Source of the DNA: Mongoliibacter ruber
Lineage (GTDB): Bacteria; Bacteroidota; Bacteroidia; Cytophagales; Cyclobacteriaceae
DNA: 64,000 bases
NCBI RefSeq assembly: GCF_003003005.1
Contig: NZ_PVTR01000004.1
Span: forward strand, 186,001-250,000
Reading direction: 5' to 3'
This document shows, one piece after another, positions 34,593-44,091 of this stretch. The notes under the pieces are model-generated. The model did no database searches and was not told the origin of the DNA. It was given only the letters and a program-made list of their open reading frames with translations. A program made the translations under genes and the position numbers. Position 1 is the first letter of the stretch; each line of letters begins with the position of its first letter.

Positions 34593-35933
34593 ATGTCAAT
34601 TAATCTCCGCAATTTCTTATTTACATTACTACTTGCTTCCTTTTTCAGTAATGGAATACATGCTCAAAGTAATCCTGAAATTGATTTATATATAGACAAT
34701 TTATTTAAAATCACAGAGGTAATGGTGACAGATGTGGCCTCACCTCCAGCTGCCGCAAGGTTTTATGCTTATCCTACCCTTGCTGCACACTTGACTTGGG
34801 AAATAATTGAAAACGGAAATCCGGATAACAGTCTCTTATCGGCCATCAACCAACATATTTCATTTGAAAAGTATGATACAAATGGCGTAAACCCTCACTT
34901 TGCATCTGTGTATGCGATGTTGGAGGTTGGGAAAAGATCTATGCCATCAGGTTACTTGCTGTCACAAGCTATCGATGACCTAGAAAAGGAGGCTAAAAAA
35001 AACAAATGGATTAAAAAAAAGCATCTTGAAAAGAGCAAATCATTTGCTCTTGACATTGCAGAAAAAGTTTTGGAATTGGCTAAAAATGACAACTACTCAC
35101 AATTAAGCACACTCAATCGCTACAGCCCAAAAAAAGGAGAAGGGTATTGGTACCCAACACCTCCTGCCTACATGGCAGCAATTGAACCAGAATGGAGAAC
35201 AATTAAAACATTTTTTCTATCAGATCTAAAACAATACAAACCTTCTCCCCCAGCCGAATTTTCACTCGATCCCAATAGTGCCTTTTATAAACAACTTAAG
35301 GAAGTATATGAGGTCACTTCTGAACTTGATGATACCCAAAAACTAATTGCTAATTTCTGGGATTGCAATCCTTTTATGGTACAGTACTCTGGGCATATGG
35401 CCATCGGTATCAAAAAGATTTCACCAGGTGGCCATTGGATGGGCATTACAGGAATTGCTGCTCAAAAAGCAGATTTGGATTGGTCTCAAAACCTTTATAT
35501 CCATGCATTACTAGCTATGAGTCTCCACGATGCATTTGTAAGCTGTTGGGAAGAAAAATATGATTCTGACCGAATAAGACCAGAGTCAGCAATCACCAAA
35601 TACCTAGATAACTCATGGAGACCTTTGCTTCAAACACCCCCATTCCCAGAATACACCAGCGGACATTCTGTCATTTCTACTACCAGTGCATTGATTCTGA
35701 CAGCATATTTTGGGGACAATTTTGAATTTCTGGATACATCGGAAGTATACTTTGGTTTGCCCGAGCGCCATTTCAACTCATTTGATGAAGCAGCACGAGA
35801 AGCAGCTATTTCGAGACTTTATGGAGGAATTCACTTTAGAGATGCTATCGAAGAAGGGGTACACCAAGGAACAGCCATTGGCAATTCAATTCTAAAAGTG
35901 ATTTCCATAAAATCTACACTCGCAGGTAATTAA
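34593..35933 (+). CDS. Vanadium-dependent haloperoxidase / PAP2 family protein
   Basis: Exported protein of 446 residues (signal peptide MSINLRNFLFTLLLASFFSNGIHA). The PAP2/vanadate-binding site is complete: KYDSDRIRPESAI (Lys and Arg), PEYTSGHSVIS (Ser-Gly-His) near residues 351-361, and RLYGGIHFRDAIEEG (Arg and His). These residues bind vanadate in haloperoxidases or phosphate in PAP2 phosphatases. The spacing and length fit the bacterial vanadium haloperoxidase branch that is usually found beside the FG-GAP/UnbV gene, as here. Whether it halogenates or hydrolyses phosphate esters cannot be told. It is convergent with the ROK kinase gene. Confidence 0.85.
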   Translation: MSINLRNFLFTLLLASFFSNGIHAQSNPEIDLYIDNLFKITEVMVTDVASPPAAARFYAYPTLAAHLTWEIIENGNPDNSLLSAINQHISFEKYDTNGVNPHFASVYAMLEVGKRSMPSGYLLSQAIDDLEKEAKKNKWIKKKHLEKSKSFALDIAEKVLELAKNDNYSQLSTLNRYSPKKGEGYWYPTPPAYMAAIEPEWRTIKTFFLSDLKQYKPSPPAEFSLDPNSAFYKQLKEVYEVTSELDDTQKLIANFWDCNPFMVQYSGHMAIGIKKISPGGHWMGITGIAAQKADLDWSQNLYIHALLAMSLHDAFVSCWEEKYDSDRIRPESAITKYLDNSWRPLLQTPPFPEYTSGHSVISTTSALILTAYFGDNFEFLDTSEVYFGLPERHFNSFDEAAREAAISRLYGGIHFRDAIEEGVHQGTAIGNSILKVISIKSTLAGN

Positions 35934-35951
35934 TCTAAAGTCAAAATATTC

Positions 35952-36842
35952 TTAGAACACAGACTTTATAAGTTGATTGTTTTCATCTTCTAGTGAAGCC
36001 AATACACCATAAAGTGCAGATTTTTCTCCCATTTTTGAAAATCCCACAGACTTTTCAAACCCTAATTTTTTTAGATTCAAATTGAGATTCTCTTCAAACA
36101 GGGTTTTTGCTTTTGTAACATTACCTCCTATGACTACATGGTCAAAGTTATATTTTTGATCATATTCAAAAATAAATTCGGCTAGGTTGGATGCATACTC
36201 TTGAAATGCTGATTTGATCATTTCTTTATCTTTCACATCAAGAAGTATTTCTTTGAGACCTTTGTATTTTTTTTTGAGGTTTTTTTCAGCCCAATCAACA
36301 AACCACACAGTACCTAGATAATCCTCAGCAATACCGTCCCTAAAAGGTTCCGTCCAAAGGGCTGCATCAGCAAAACTATTCCCGAATTTGAAGGACGAAC
36401 CTAGCCCTGAACCAAGCGTCATGCCTAGTATATTTTCAAAACCAATTCCTTCACCGTAGTTGCTCTCACCCTTCAAAAAAGCTTCCGCGTCATTAACGAA
36501 ATAAATACAGTCAGTCGAAATTTCAAGTCTTTCTGAAATTTCCTTTTTTAGATCTACTCCGTAAAGTGCCAAAAATTTACCTTGATCTTTGATCCAGAAT
36601 ATTCCTTTATCATAATCAAATGGTGCAGGCATGGCCAAACCCAGCATCACTTTACTTTTAGGCTCTACAAATTTCAACATAAGGCTGGCCCAAGCGTCTA
36701 AAATCTCTCCTTTGGAACCCTGAGAGTCTACACCCTCCCTCCCCATATTAATTAATGATATTTTATCATTTGAATTTTCAAACAGTGCGATAGAAATGTG
36801 CGATCCTCCAATATCCCCCGCCAAAATTTTATTATATGTCAT
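35952..36842 (-). CDS. ROK family sugar kinase
   Basis: A 296-residue cytoplasmic kinase of the ROK family (glucokinase or N-acetylhexosamine kinase like). The N-terminal phosphate motif LAGDIGGSHISIALFE, the catalytic-base region FVNDAEAFLKGE near residue 120, LGMTLGSGLGSSF and HVVIGGNVTKA near 235 are visible. The ROK zinc motif is absent. Its gene is 139 bases downstream of LacI on the same strand, with an AGGTTTTA/TTAAAACCT motif in that gap. It probably phosphorylates the monosaccharide released from imported oligosaccharides; GlcNAc is likely given the neighbouring chitinase. Confidence 0.85.
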   Translation of the reverse strand: MTYNKILAGDIGGSHISIALFENSNDKISLINMGREGVDSQGSKGEILDAWASLMLKFVEPKSKVMLGLAMPAPFDYDKGIFWIKDQGKFLALYGVDLKKEISERLEISTDCIYFVNDAEAFLKGESNYGEGIGFENILGMTLGSGLGSSFKFGNSFADAALWTEPFRDGIAEDYLGTVWFVDWAEKNLKKKYKGLKEILLDVKDKEMIKSAFQEYASNLAEFIFEYDQKYNFDHVVIGGNVTKAKTLFEENLNLNLKKLGFEKSVGFSKMGEKSALYGVLASLEDENNQLIKSVF

Positions 36843-36872
36843 TTTAAAATAATTAAAAGTTACTTTGGGTCA

Positions 36873-36921
36873 TTAAAACCTAATAAACATACCTAGCTAA
36901 CAAGTATGCTAAAAGGTTTTA
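36873..36921. promoter_or_regulatory. Possible operator upstream of the ROK kinase gene
   Basis: TTAAAACCT (36873-36881) and AGGTTTTA (36914-36921) are inverted with each other across 32 bases. The same two half-sites occur upstream of susC (44316-44349), which suggests a shared regulator; the first is also followed by AAT, as in the susC copy (ATTAAAACCTAAT at both). Confidence 0.45.
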
Positions 36922-36981
36922 TCTAAAATTATAAAAAATAATTAATTTCTCATTTTACTAATTGAAAATTGTTCAACTAAT

Positions 36982-38004
36982 TTAGTTTTCGGTAGACTCT
37001 CTTTTGTTAAGCTTGTTTGGAAGTACTAGCCTAACTGGTGAGTATCCAAGGTTTAACTCATCTAAATGAGACAACATGGTTTCCATTAATTTTTCAGATA
37101 ATAATTCAAGCGGCTGTTCAATTGCAGTTATTTTTGGCTTATACAAATTGAAAAAATAATGGTCATCGAAGGAAACCACCTTGACATCATGAGGTATACT
37201 CCTTTGCAAAGTGTCTAGTGCTTGAAGGCCCTCAAAGGCCAAGTAGTTTGTTGCAAAAAACACCCCATCTATCTCTTTTTTAGATTTAAAAAAGTCCAAT
37301 AACTCCTCGTAAGGACCTACTTCTGAAAGGTTATGGAATTTTAATCGAAACTCAAAAGCGTTCACATCACTTTCCTTAACAGCTTCTGTGAAGCCGCTAG
37401 ATCTATCCATCATTTGAGTCTGATCAGACTCTACAGTAACAAATGCCAAATTCTTACAACCTTCTTCAATAAGGTGCTGGGTAGCTTCATAAGCACTTTC
37501 TTTGTTTTCTACAATTACATAACTGCAATTAACTTCAGGCAGCCACCTATCGAACAAAACTACAGGAAACTCCTCTTCAATCAAGTCATGTATGGACTCC
37601 TCAATATTTGGGGTTGGTGTGATGATGAAGCCATCTACATTCCGCCTCTTAAAAGTTGAAATCAATTCTTTGGCTTTTTCAAAGTTATTATCCGTACTAC
37701 AATAGATTATTTTATATCCACTCTTATATGCTCTTTCTTCAATAAATCTGGCAATCGAAGCAAAAAACTGATTGGAGATATCCTCTGCCATAAAAACAAT
37801 AATCTTGGATTTACCGAGCCTTAAACTTTGGGCAATGTGACTCGGCTTATAGCCAACTTCTTTGATATACTTCTTGACCTTTTGAGTTACCTCATCACTG
37901 ATTCTTTGCTCTCTGGCCTTGCCATTAATGATAAAAGACACCGTAGTAATTGAAACACCTAAGGCTTTTGCAATATCCTTTATTGAAACTCTCTTTTTTG
38001 CCAT
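36982..38004 (-). CDS. LacI-family transcriptional regulator
   Basis: A 340-residue regulator. The start at 38004 gives MAKKRVSIKDIAKALGVSITTVSFIINGKA, a classic LacI headpiece; an upstream extension to 38163 runs into the chitinase gene and is rejected. The effector domain has a periplasmic-binding-protein fold with VIVENKESAYEATQHLIEEGC near 160-180 and DGVFFATNYLAFEGLQALDTL near 235. It follows the chitinase gene with a hairpin between them and precedes the ROK kinase gene. It is expected to repress the SusCD/chitinase genes until a sugar ligand appears. Confidence 0.9.
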   Translation of the reverse strand: MAKKRVSIKDIAKALGVSITTVSFIINGKAREQRISDEVTQKVKKYIKEVGYKPSHIAQSLRLGKSKIIVFMAEDISNQFFASIARFIEERAYKSGYKIIYCSTDNNFEKAKELISTFKRRNVDGFIITPTPNIEESIHDLIEEEFPVVLFDRWLPEVNCSYVIVENKESAYEATQHLIEEGCKNLAFVTVESDQTQMMDRSSGFTEAVKESDVNAFEFRLKFHNLSEVGPYEELLDFFKSKKEIDGVFFATNYLAFEGLQALDTLQRSIPHDVKVVSFDDHYFFNLYKPKITAIEQPLELLSEKLMETMLSHLDELNLGYSPVRLVLPNKLNKRESTEN

Positions 38005-38010
38005 AAAATA

Positions 38011-38047
38011 AAAACCCCATTCACTTAATAAAGCAATATGGGGTTTT
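38011..38047 (-). terminator. Hairpin between chitinase and LacI genes
   Basis: AAAACCCCAT (38011-38020) pairs exactly with ATGGGGTTTT (38038-38047) around 17 bases. On the minus strand it is followed by TATTTTATGG, where the ATG is the LacI start, so it lies in the LacI leader. It may end most transcripts from the chitinase gene. Confidence 0.7.
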
Positions 38048-38074
38048 AATAAATTAAAATCAAAAGAGAAAGGA

Positions 38075-39223
38075 TTAAGGTTTATGCATATTTTGGTATA
38101 TGGCATTGAGCAATGATTTGTCATCAGAATCCTCATTGTACTCCCAAAACATCGCGCCACCAAGATTATTCTGTAAAATAAAATCGACTTTTGCTGCTAT
38201 TGATTCTGGGTCTTCATATGAGAGGAATATTTTCTGAGCTGAATTCCATAAAAATGGTGCTTTGGATTCATCATCCCAAAATCTTTGAAAACCAGCCTGT
38301 GATTCAAACGTTTGGATTTCTTTGAAAGGGAAAGTCCTGTTCCATTCCCCTACCTGATAGAGCCCATTATTTTCCGGATGTACATTTTTCCAACTTTTCC
38401 CATAAAATGCTATACCCAAAACCAGTTTCTCTATAGGTACTCCCGCTTCTACATGATCAAATACCGCTTGAGCTGCAGATCTACCGTTTTCTTTTGGATT
38501 AAAAAGGTTGCTATGATGTGCTGTCGTATCTGTACCTGGACCGACAAAATCGTAAGTCATTATATTTATAAAATCAAGATATTGCTGGGCACTTCTTAAA
38601 TCATTGACATCAAGGTATGATTTAAATCCAGCGGAAGCGATTGTACTCAGGTAGTATTTGCCGCTTATATCTTCTAAACTATCCAGCGCTTCTCTTACGG
38701 ACTGTAGCATAAAGACAAAATTCTCTCTATCTACTTCTCTGTAAACATTCCCATCACCCTGCATCCCCGGATATTCCCAATCGAAATCTAAACCATCTAA
38801 GTCATGGCGTATCAAATACTCTATCGCAGAATTGGTAAAAACCTGTCTGGACTCAGGAGACAAAACCGCATCAGAAAAACCCTTAGACCAAGTCCATCCT
38901 CCGATTGATATCAAAATCTTTAAGTTTGGATTTTTGATTTTTAAAGAGTGGAGTTTTTCAATATTCTCTTTGTCTTGATCAAACCTTCCTTCACCTTCTG
39001 TCACCAGACCATCTACTACGTTGGCAAAGGCATAATTGATATGAGTGAGCTTTTCTGCTTGAATCAAGGAAGTATCTACCCCTTTCCAACCAGCCACATA
39101 CCCTATGATTTTTTTGTTAGAAAGACTTTTTTCCGCCTTTTCCGACGATTTATTGTTTGAATTTGAGCAGGAGCCAAAACTGATGCACAAAACTAAAATT
39201 ATTGAAAGATTAAATGTCTTCAT
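38075..39223 (-). CDS. Glycoside hydrolase family 18 chitinase lipoprotein
   Basis: Surface or periplasmic lipoprotein of 382 residues; lipobox FGSC at about residues 17-20. The catalytic motif DGLDFDWEYPG has the acid E150 preceded by the D-x-D pattern of active chitinases. Other GH18 landmarks are LISIGGWTWSKGF near 105, FINIMTYDFVGPG near 205 and GGAMFWEYNED near 360. The length is that of a single catalytic module with no carbohydrate-binding domain. It lies downstream of susCD with a hairpin between. It probably cuts chitin or chito-oligosaccharides; endo-N-acetylglucosaminidase activity is a less likely alternative. Confidence 0.9.
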   Translation of the reverse strand: MKTFNLSIILVLCISFGSCSNSNNKSSEKAEKSLSNKKIIGYVAGWKGVDTSLIQAEKLTHINYAFANVVDGLVTEGEGRFDQDKENIEKLHSLKIKNPNLKILISIGGWTWSKGFSDAVLSPESRQVFTNSAIEYLIRHDLDGLDFDWEYPGMQGDGNVYREVDRENFVFMLQSVREALDSLEDISGKYYLSTIASAGFKSYLDVNDLRSAQQYLDFINIMTYDFVGPGTDTTAHHSNLFNPKENGRSAAQAVFDHVEAGVPIEKLVLGIAFYGKSWKNVHPENNGLYQVGEWNRTFPFKEIQTFESQAGFQRFWDDESKAPFLWNSAQKIFLSYEDPESIAAKVDFILQNNLGGAMFWEYNEDSDDKSLLNAIYQNMHKP

Positions 39224-39239
39224 AGTGCTGGTTTAATAA

Positions 39240-39265
39240 AAAAAGGTGCCCTTGAGCACCTTTTT
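39240..39265 (-). terminator. Hairpin between SusD and chitinase genes
   Basis: AAAAAGGTGC (39240-39249), loop CCTTGA, GCACCTTTTT (39256-39265). On the minus strand the stem is followed by T's, a full intrinsic terminator shape placed inside the presumed operon. Confidence 0.8.
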
Positions 39266-39285
39266 GATTAGTGTAAATTTTAAGA

Positions 39286-40866
39286 TTAATTGCCTCCATC
39301 CCACCATACTCTGGTCATCAGAAAGTCACCACCTATTCTAGCTCTTGCTTGCTCATATTCTTGAGGGTTTGCTCCGATTTCAGCCTCCCAGTAGCGAAGT
39401 CTCCTTGGAATTTCATTGGCCTCAAATCTGTTTGGATCCTGAGTAGGTTCTAGAACAGGGTATCCTGTTCTTCTCCAATTAGACCAAGATTCAATATCAT
39501 TCAACCAAGTAGCTGCCCAATACTCTTCGGCTATCAACCTTATTTTATCCTCAGTGGAAGCGGATGCAAAACCTCTTCCCTGTATATAAGCATCTACCTC
39601 TGCTCCTGTTCTTGCAAAAGAAGCATCAAAAGCAGTCCAATAATTAATGGCTCCTGATACACCATTTTCAAAGTGTACACTGGCATCTGAAGATATCCAT
39701 CCTTTTACTGCCGCTTCAGCTTTCATTAATTCTGTCTCAGCATATGTAATTAGAAAATAAGGATCTTCCCAATCCATATATTTAAGGTTAAGCATAGAGA
39801 ACATTCTGTTACCTACTTCATCAAAAAGAGGTATGTCTCCAGCTGGCAATACATTTTTGATTGTTGTTGAGTTGTAACCATTAGGCATTCCTCTTTGTGC
39901 TGCAGGATCGGTATTCCATGTACTTGGATCAGCATCAGGATCTCCAATACCTCCTGAAACAATCATCAGCCTAGGGTCATCATTTTCCTTCATCCAATCA
40001 ACGAACGTTTTACTGACTTTGGCAAACCTTGAATACTTATATGTATTCCAATAACCATCATTCAAGCCATTTCTATTTACCCCGATTGGACCTGTATCAA
40101 ATTTAATCATGGCATTGTCTGCATTGGATGCAAAAGCTCCACTCGTTGCTGCCTCAGTAAATACCTGCCTTGCCTTCTCTGGATCTACATTGCTCATTCG
40201 CATGGCGATTCTCAACAACAGCGAATTGGCGAACTTTTTCCACTGATCAATATTGCCGTTGTATATGTAATCCTGGTTTCCAAGACCTCTAGCCGAAGGA
40301 CTAAAACGATCTCTGGCAGACTTTAATTCTTCTACCATATCATAGTAAATATCCCTCTGACTATCGTAGGCAGGAAACCAATTGTCTTCACTTTCTAAGC
40401 CTCTTCCTGCTTGAAAATATGGCACATCACCATAGAGGTCTGTCATTCTTTGAAGGTCAAAAACTCTTAGAATAGAAGCGGCGGCATGTACATTGGCTTC
40501 ATTCGGATCATCCTGAGTTTCTGAAATAACATGAGCCAATAACCTGATCACACCAGTATAATGGGTCTCCATGTAGGCACCACTGTATTGGGCGTTATAG
40601 AAATACTTATCTCCGCTAAAAAAGGCGGCCAAGGATGACGTATGCTGAATTGCAGGTGCAGCATATAGCATATTAGCCCTGGTATTTTCATATTCTCCAG
40701 CTATCCTCAATGTAGCCAAGGAAAACAGATACTGCATATCCATTTCTGTAGCTGCGTTGGGATCAATGTTCAAGTCTAGCAAGGCATCTTCATCACATGA
40801 AGAAAATACCAACACAATCGCCAAGAACAGTCCTGTTATTTTATGTATAGCTTTCATTTTTTTCAA
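39286..40866 (-). CDS. SusD/RagB-like outer-membrane lipoprotein
   Basis: A 526-residue surface lipoprotein of the SusD-like type 2 family, the lid that binds glycan over the SusC pore. The signal peptide ends in VFSSCDEDALLDLN with the lipid Cys near residue 24. Helical TPR-like repeats follow, including ATLRIAGEYENTRANM, YFNAQYSGAYMETHY and the typical AETELMKAEAAVKGW segment near 385. It is 23 bases downstream of the SusC gene. Substrate is inferred to be chitin-derived from the neighbouring chitinase. Confidence 0.9.
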   Translation of the reverse strand: MKKMKAIHKITGLFLAIVLVFSSCDEDALLDLNIDPNAATEMDMQYLFSLATLRIAGEYENTRANMLYAAPAIQHTSSLAAFFSGDKYFYNAQYSGAYMETHYTGVIRLLAHVISETQDDPNEANVHAAASILRVFDLQRMTDLYGDVPYFQAGRGLESEDNWFPAYDSQRDIYYDMVEELKSARDRFSPSARGLGNQDYIYNGNIDQWKKFANSLLLRIAMRMSNVDPEKARQVFTEAATSGAFASNADNAMIKFDTGPIGVNRNGLNDGYWNTYKYSRFAKVSKTFVDWMKENDDPRLMIVSGGIGDPDADPSTWNTDPAAQRGMPNGYNSTTIKNVLPAGDIPLFDEVGNRMFSMLNLKYMDWEDPYFLITYAETELMKAEAAVKGWISSDASVHFENGVSGAINYWTAFDASFARTGAEVDAYIQGRGFASASTEDKIRLIAEEYWAATWLNDIESWSNWRRTGYPVLEPTQDPNRFEANEIPRRLRYWEAEIGANPQEYEQARARIGGDFLMTRVWWDGGN

Positions 40867-40889
40867 GTTTAATTTTTAAATAATCCAGC

Positions 40890-43800
40890 TTAGAAATTAA
40901 GATTAATATTGAATCCTAGATTCCTAGTCAAAGGCATAGCAAAGTATTCCAATCCTTGCGCATTCCCTGACACCGTATAACCTGACTCCGGGTGAATATT
41001 TGGTACATTAGACCAAAGTAGGGCAAGGTTTCTTCCTACCACTGAAATTGAAGCTGCCTCAAAAGGTGTTTTTGCCAGGATGCTATTTGGAAGTGAATAT
41101 CCAAACGACAGCTCTCTCAATTGAATAAATGAAGCATCATATACCACGTTTTCGGTAACCATTGCGTACCTGGAGTAATAATTATTTACCCAATAATTAT
41201 CAGGGTCTCCAGGAGTCGCTGGGATATTCCAAGTCCTTGCTTCACCATTTCGATCAACTCCGTTTATGGTCAAGCCATTTTCCCTTCCAGGCAAAGTTTC
41301 TTTGTGTAAACCATTGGCATAGGCGATAGCATTTGTTCCTGACATAATGCTCCCTCCATACCTCATATCAAACAATACCATTAATCTGAAGCCTTTGTAG
41401 GTAAAATTGTTAGACAGACCAGCGGATACAGGATGTCTACCTTCAGCTAAAGTCTCTAAACCGTCAGTCCAAACAGGGAGTCCATCATCATCGTAGACTT
41501 TTTGACCGTCTATGGTCAAGTGTCTAAAACCAGAAATCATACCTAACGGCTCACCAACAATATGTCTTATTCTTTCTCTCTGTCTTCTAGACTCATCTAA
41601 ATTGATAAATTCAATTGGGTCACCTGCAGCATTGTTGCCAAGGCTAAGTACCATACTTTGGTTGTTGGCGTAGTTTAGTGAGAAATCCCAGCTGAAATCT
41701 CTAGTTTTCACAGGATTCACATTTAACAATAATTCAACCCCTCTATTTCTCAACTCACCAATATTGATAATGGTAGAACCAAATCCAGAAGTAGCTGAAA
41801 TGCCTGTGGCCAAAATGTCATTTGTAGTATTACGATCGTAGTACGCTACATCCAAACCTACTTTATTGTTGAAGAATCTAAAGTCAAATCCTAATTCATA
41901 TTCTGTAGACAAATAAGGCTGAAGCCCTAAGTTCGGAATAGAGCCATTGTTGATCTGTCCTAAGCTACCTCCAAGGTGGCCTGCACCAACCAAACCATAA
42001 GTCAAGTTAAGCGCATATGGATTCGGAGCACCTCCACCTGTTTGGCCCCATGAAGCTCTAAACTTGGTAAATGTGATGAAATTAGGCATTTCGACGATGT
42101 CACTCAAAACAAAGCTGGTACCGACTGAAGGGTAAAACAACTTGCTGTTATCCGGAGACAAGGTAGAAAACTGATCTTGCCTTGCTGTCATATTAATAAA
42201 CAAGAAATTTTTATAACCGAAATTCGCAGAACCAAAGAAAGAATTGATTCCCCATTCTGAAAATCCATATCCTACTTGAGGTGCGGCAACATTTCTTACG
42301 CTATGGAAAAATGGTACTACAAGGTCATTACCACCTCCTGATAAAGATTCTGAAGTCCTTCTCATTCTATTCGCTCCCAACATAGCATCAATAGAGAAAT
42401 CTCCTAGATCTTTCTGGGCTCCTATGAATAAATCCAAGTTATCTTCCCTTAGGGTTCGTTTGATAACGTTATAATCTCCTCTTGGCTTATAAGCTGTACC
42501 ATAAGGCTCAGAAGTATCATCTGTTCTTGACTGGAAATCCGTACCTGCCCTACCCATGATATAAAGCCAATCAGTAATATCATAGCGAAGGGAGAATTTA
42601 CCTAAAACCCTATCTGTAAGGTCTTGTCTGAAAAACTGATGTGCTGCCCAATAAGGGTTGGTCATAAATAGATTATCAGTATACCCTAATTCAAAAAGAT
42701 CCTCTCTAGCACCAAGCTTGTCTCCAGGACCTCTCATTGCTGAGAATGGCAGATTACCAGGTCTTGTAATTACAGAGAAATTCGCATTACCTGGAGAATC
42801 AGATAATCTAGGCCTATTTGTTCCAAGCTGATTAGAGTACTGACCACTAAAGTCTAAAGTCAATCTTTCTCCAAGCTTACTGTTGATGTTGACATTAAGA
42901 ACTTTTCTTTTGAAACCGGCATTCGGCATAATGTCTTCGTTAACAAGATCTGAATATGCAAATCTGTAAGTTGCATTTTCATTTCCTCCGCTAAGCGCAA
43001 CGGAATTATTGACGGTAACTCCTGTTCTGTAAAAATCATTAAGACCTTCTCCAGTGTGCGCATATGGCCTGGAAGCACCATCAAACTGAATGGAATTGTT
43101 GCCAGTATATCTACCGCCCCAATGTCCAATTCCAATTTCTTTAGCCTCATTCGCGGTACTTGGAATGACACCATCGCGGCCTGGGCCATATTCTCTTTGG
43201 AAATCTGTCAAATCCCAAGCCCTATCAAAAGTCACATTGCTATTTAATGAAACCCCGATTCCTTTTCTAGCCTTACCGGACTTAGTTGTGATCAATACCA
43301 CACCATTTGCTGCCCTTGCTCCATAAAGTGCAGCGGCTGCATTTCCTTTCAAAACTGAAATACTTTCGATATCATCAGGGTTGATAGAAGCAAGGCCATC
43401 CCCTGAATCATTACCACCCCACATACCTGCACTTCCAAGGTTGCCTGTTTCGATTGGCATACCATTTACTACATATAATGGCTGATCATTACCTGTCAGG
43501 GATGACCCTCCCCTGATCACTACTCTCGTTGATCCAGCCGCTCCTGATGATGGAGGAGAAACATTAACACCGGCTATTTTACCAGTCAAGGCATTACCCA
43601 GGTTGACAGCACGAGATTCTGTGAATTTATCTCCATCTACCTGAGTTACTGAAAAGCCTAATGCTTTTTTATCCTTTTCCATACCAAAGGAAGTAACCAC
43701 CACTTCCGCCAGGTCTGACACATCATCCTGAAGGGTTACATCCAAGGTACTTCGGTTGCCAACTACAATCTCTTGCGTATCAAAACCTATAAATGAGAAA

Positions 43801-44018
43801 GACAATCTTGTATTCTCTCTCACAGTAATGGAATACCTACCGTCCATATCTGAGGTAGTACCGGTATTGGTTTGCTTATCCAGGATGTTGACCCCTGGAA
43901 TAGGCTCTCCGTAGGGATCTAGGACCGTTCCGGAGAGAACGCGTGTCTGAGAATATACTTCTTGGTGTAAAGTAAGTCCCAAAAACATCACGAACATCAT
44001 AAGTAAAACTTTGTTCAT
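40890..44018 (-). CDS. SusC/RagA-type TonB-dependent outer-membrane transporter
   Basis: Outer-membrane import pore of 1042 residues. After the signal peptide (cut near VYSQ) comes the carboxypeptidase-like domain typical of SusC proteins (SGTVLDPYGEPIPGVNI...ISFSFIGFDTQEI), then the plug domain with RVVIRGGSSLTGNDQPLYVVNGMP and IESISVLKGNAAAALYGARAANGVVLITTK, and a 22-strand barrel ending LGFNINLNF with a terminal Phe. The length fits the family (about 1000-1100). A CAAATTTA (TAAATTTG on the minus strand) -7 box lies at 44084-44091. Confidence 0.93.
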   Translation of the reverse strand: MNKVLLMMFVMFLGLTLHQEVYSQTRVLSGTVLDPYGEPIPGVNILDKQTNTGTTSDMDGRYSITVRENTRLSFSFIGFDTQEIVVGNRSTLDVTLQDDVSDLAEVVVTSFGMEKDKKALGFSVTQVDGDKFTESRAVNLGNALTGKIAGVNVSPPSSGAAGSTRVVIRGGSSLTGNDQPLYVVNGMPIETGNLGSAGMWGGNDSGDGLASINPDDIESISVLKGNAAAALYGARAANGVVLITTKSGKARKGIGVSLNSNVTFDRAWDLTDFQREYGPGRDGVIPSTANEAKEIGIGHWGGRYTGNNSIQFDGASRPYAHTGEGLNDFYRTGVTVNNSVALSGGNENATYRFAYSDLVNEDIMPNAGFKRKVLNVNINSKLGERLTLDFSGQYSNQLGTNRPRLSDSPGNANFSVITRPGNLPFSAMRGPGDKLGAREDLFELGYTDNLFMTNPYWAAHQFFRQDLTDRVLGKFSLRYDITDWLYIMGRAGTDFQSRTDDTSEPYGTAYKPRGDYNVIKRTLREDNLDLFIGAQKDLGDFSIDAMLGANRMRRTSESLSGGGNDLVVPFFHSVRNVAAPQVGYGFSEWGINSFFGSANFGYKNFLFINMTARQDQFSTLSPDNSKLFYPSVGTSFVLSDIVEMPNFITFTKFRASWGQTGGGAPNPYALNLTYGLVGAGHLGGSLGQINNGSIPNLGLQPYLSTEYELGFDFRFFNNKVGLDVAYYDRNTTNDILATGISATSGFGSTIINIGELRNRGVELLLNVNPVKTRDFSWDFSLNYANNQSMVLSLGNNAAGDPIEFINLDESRRQRERIRHIVGEPLGMISGFRHLTIDGQKVYDDDGLPVWTDGLETLAEGRHPVSAGLSNNFTYKGFRLMVLFDMRYGGSIMSGTNAIAYANGLHKETLPGRENGLTINGVDRNGEARTWNIPATPGDPDNYWVNNYYSRYAMVTENVVYDASFIQLRELSFGYSLPNSILAKTPFEAASISVVGRNLALLWSNVPNIHPESGYTVSGNAQGLEYFAMPLTRNLGFNINLNF

Positions 44019-44083
44019 AAAATTTAATTTAGGGTTAACTTGATCTATTAATTATTGTGTGGTCTGAAATCCTTATTAAAATT

Positions 44084-44091
44084 CAAATTTA
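44084..44091 (-). promoter_or_regulatory. Probable -7 box of susC
   Basis: Reads TAAATTTG on the minus strand, an exact TAnnTTTG. About 19 bases further upstream lies TTAAC rather than TTTG, so the -33 is weak, as expected for a regulated promoter. The leader would be about 60 bases. Confidence 0.45.

Noticed and set aside
38005-38163. N-terminal extension of the LacI-family regulator
   Set aside because: The extension overlaps the chitinase gene and the hairpin; the family headpiece begins exactly at the ATG at 38004.
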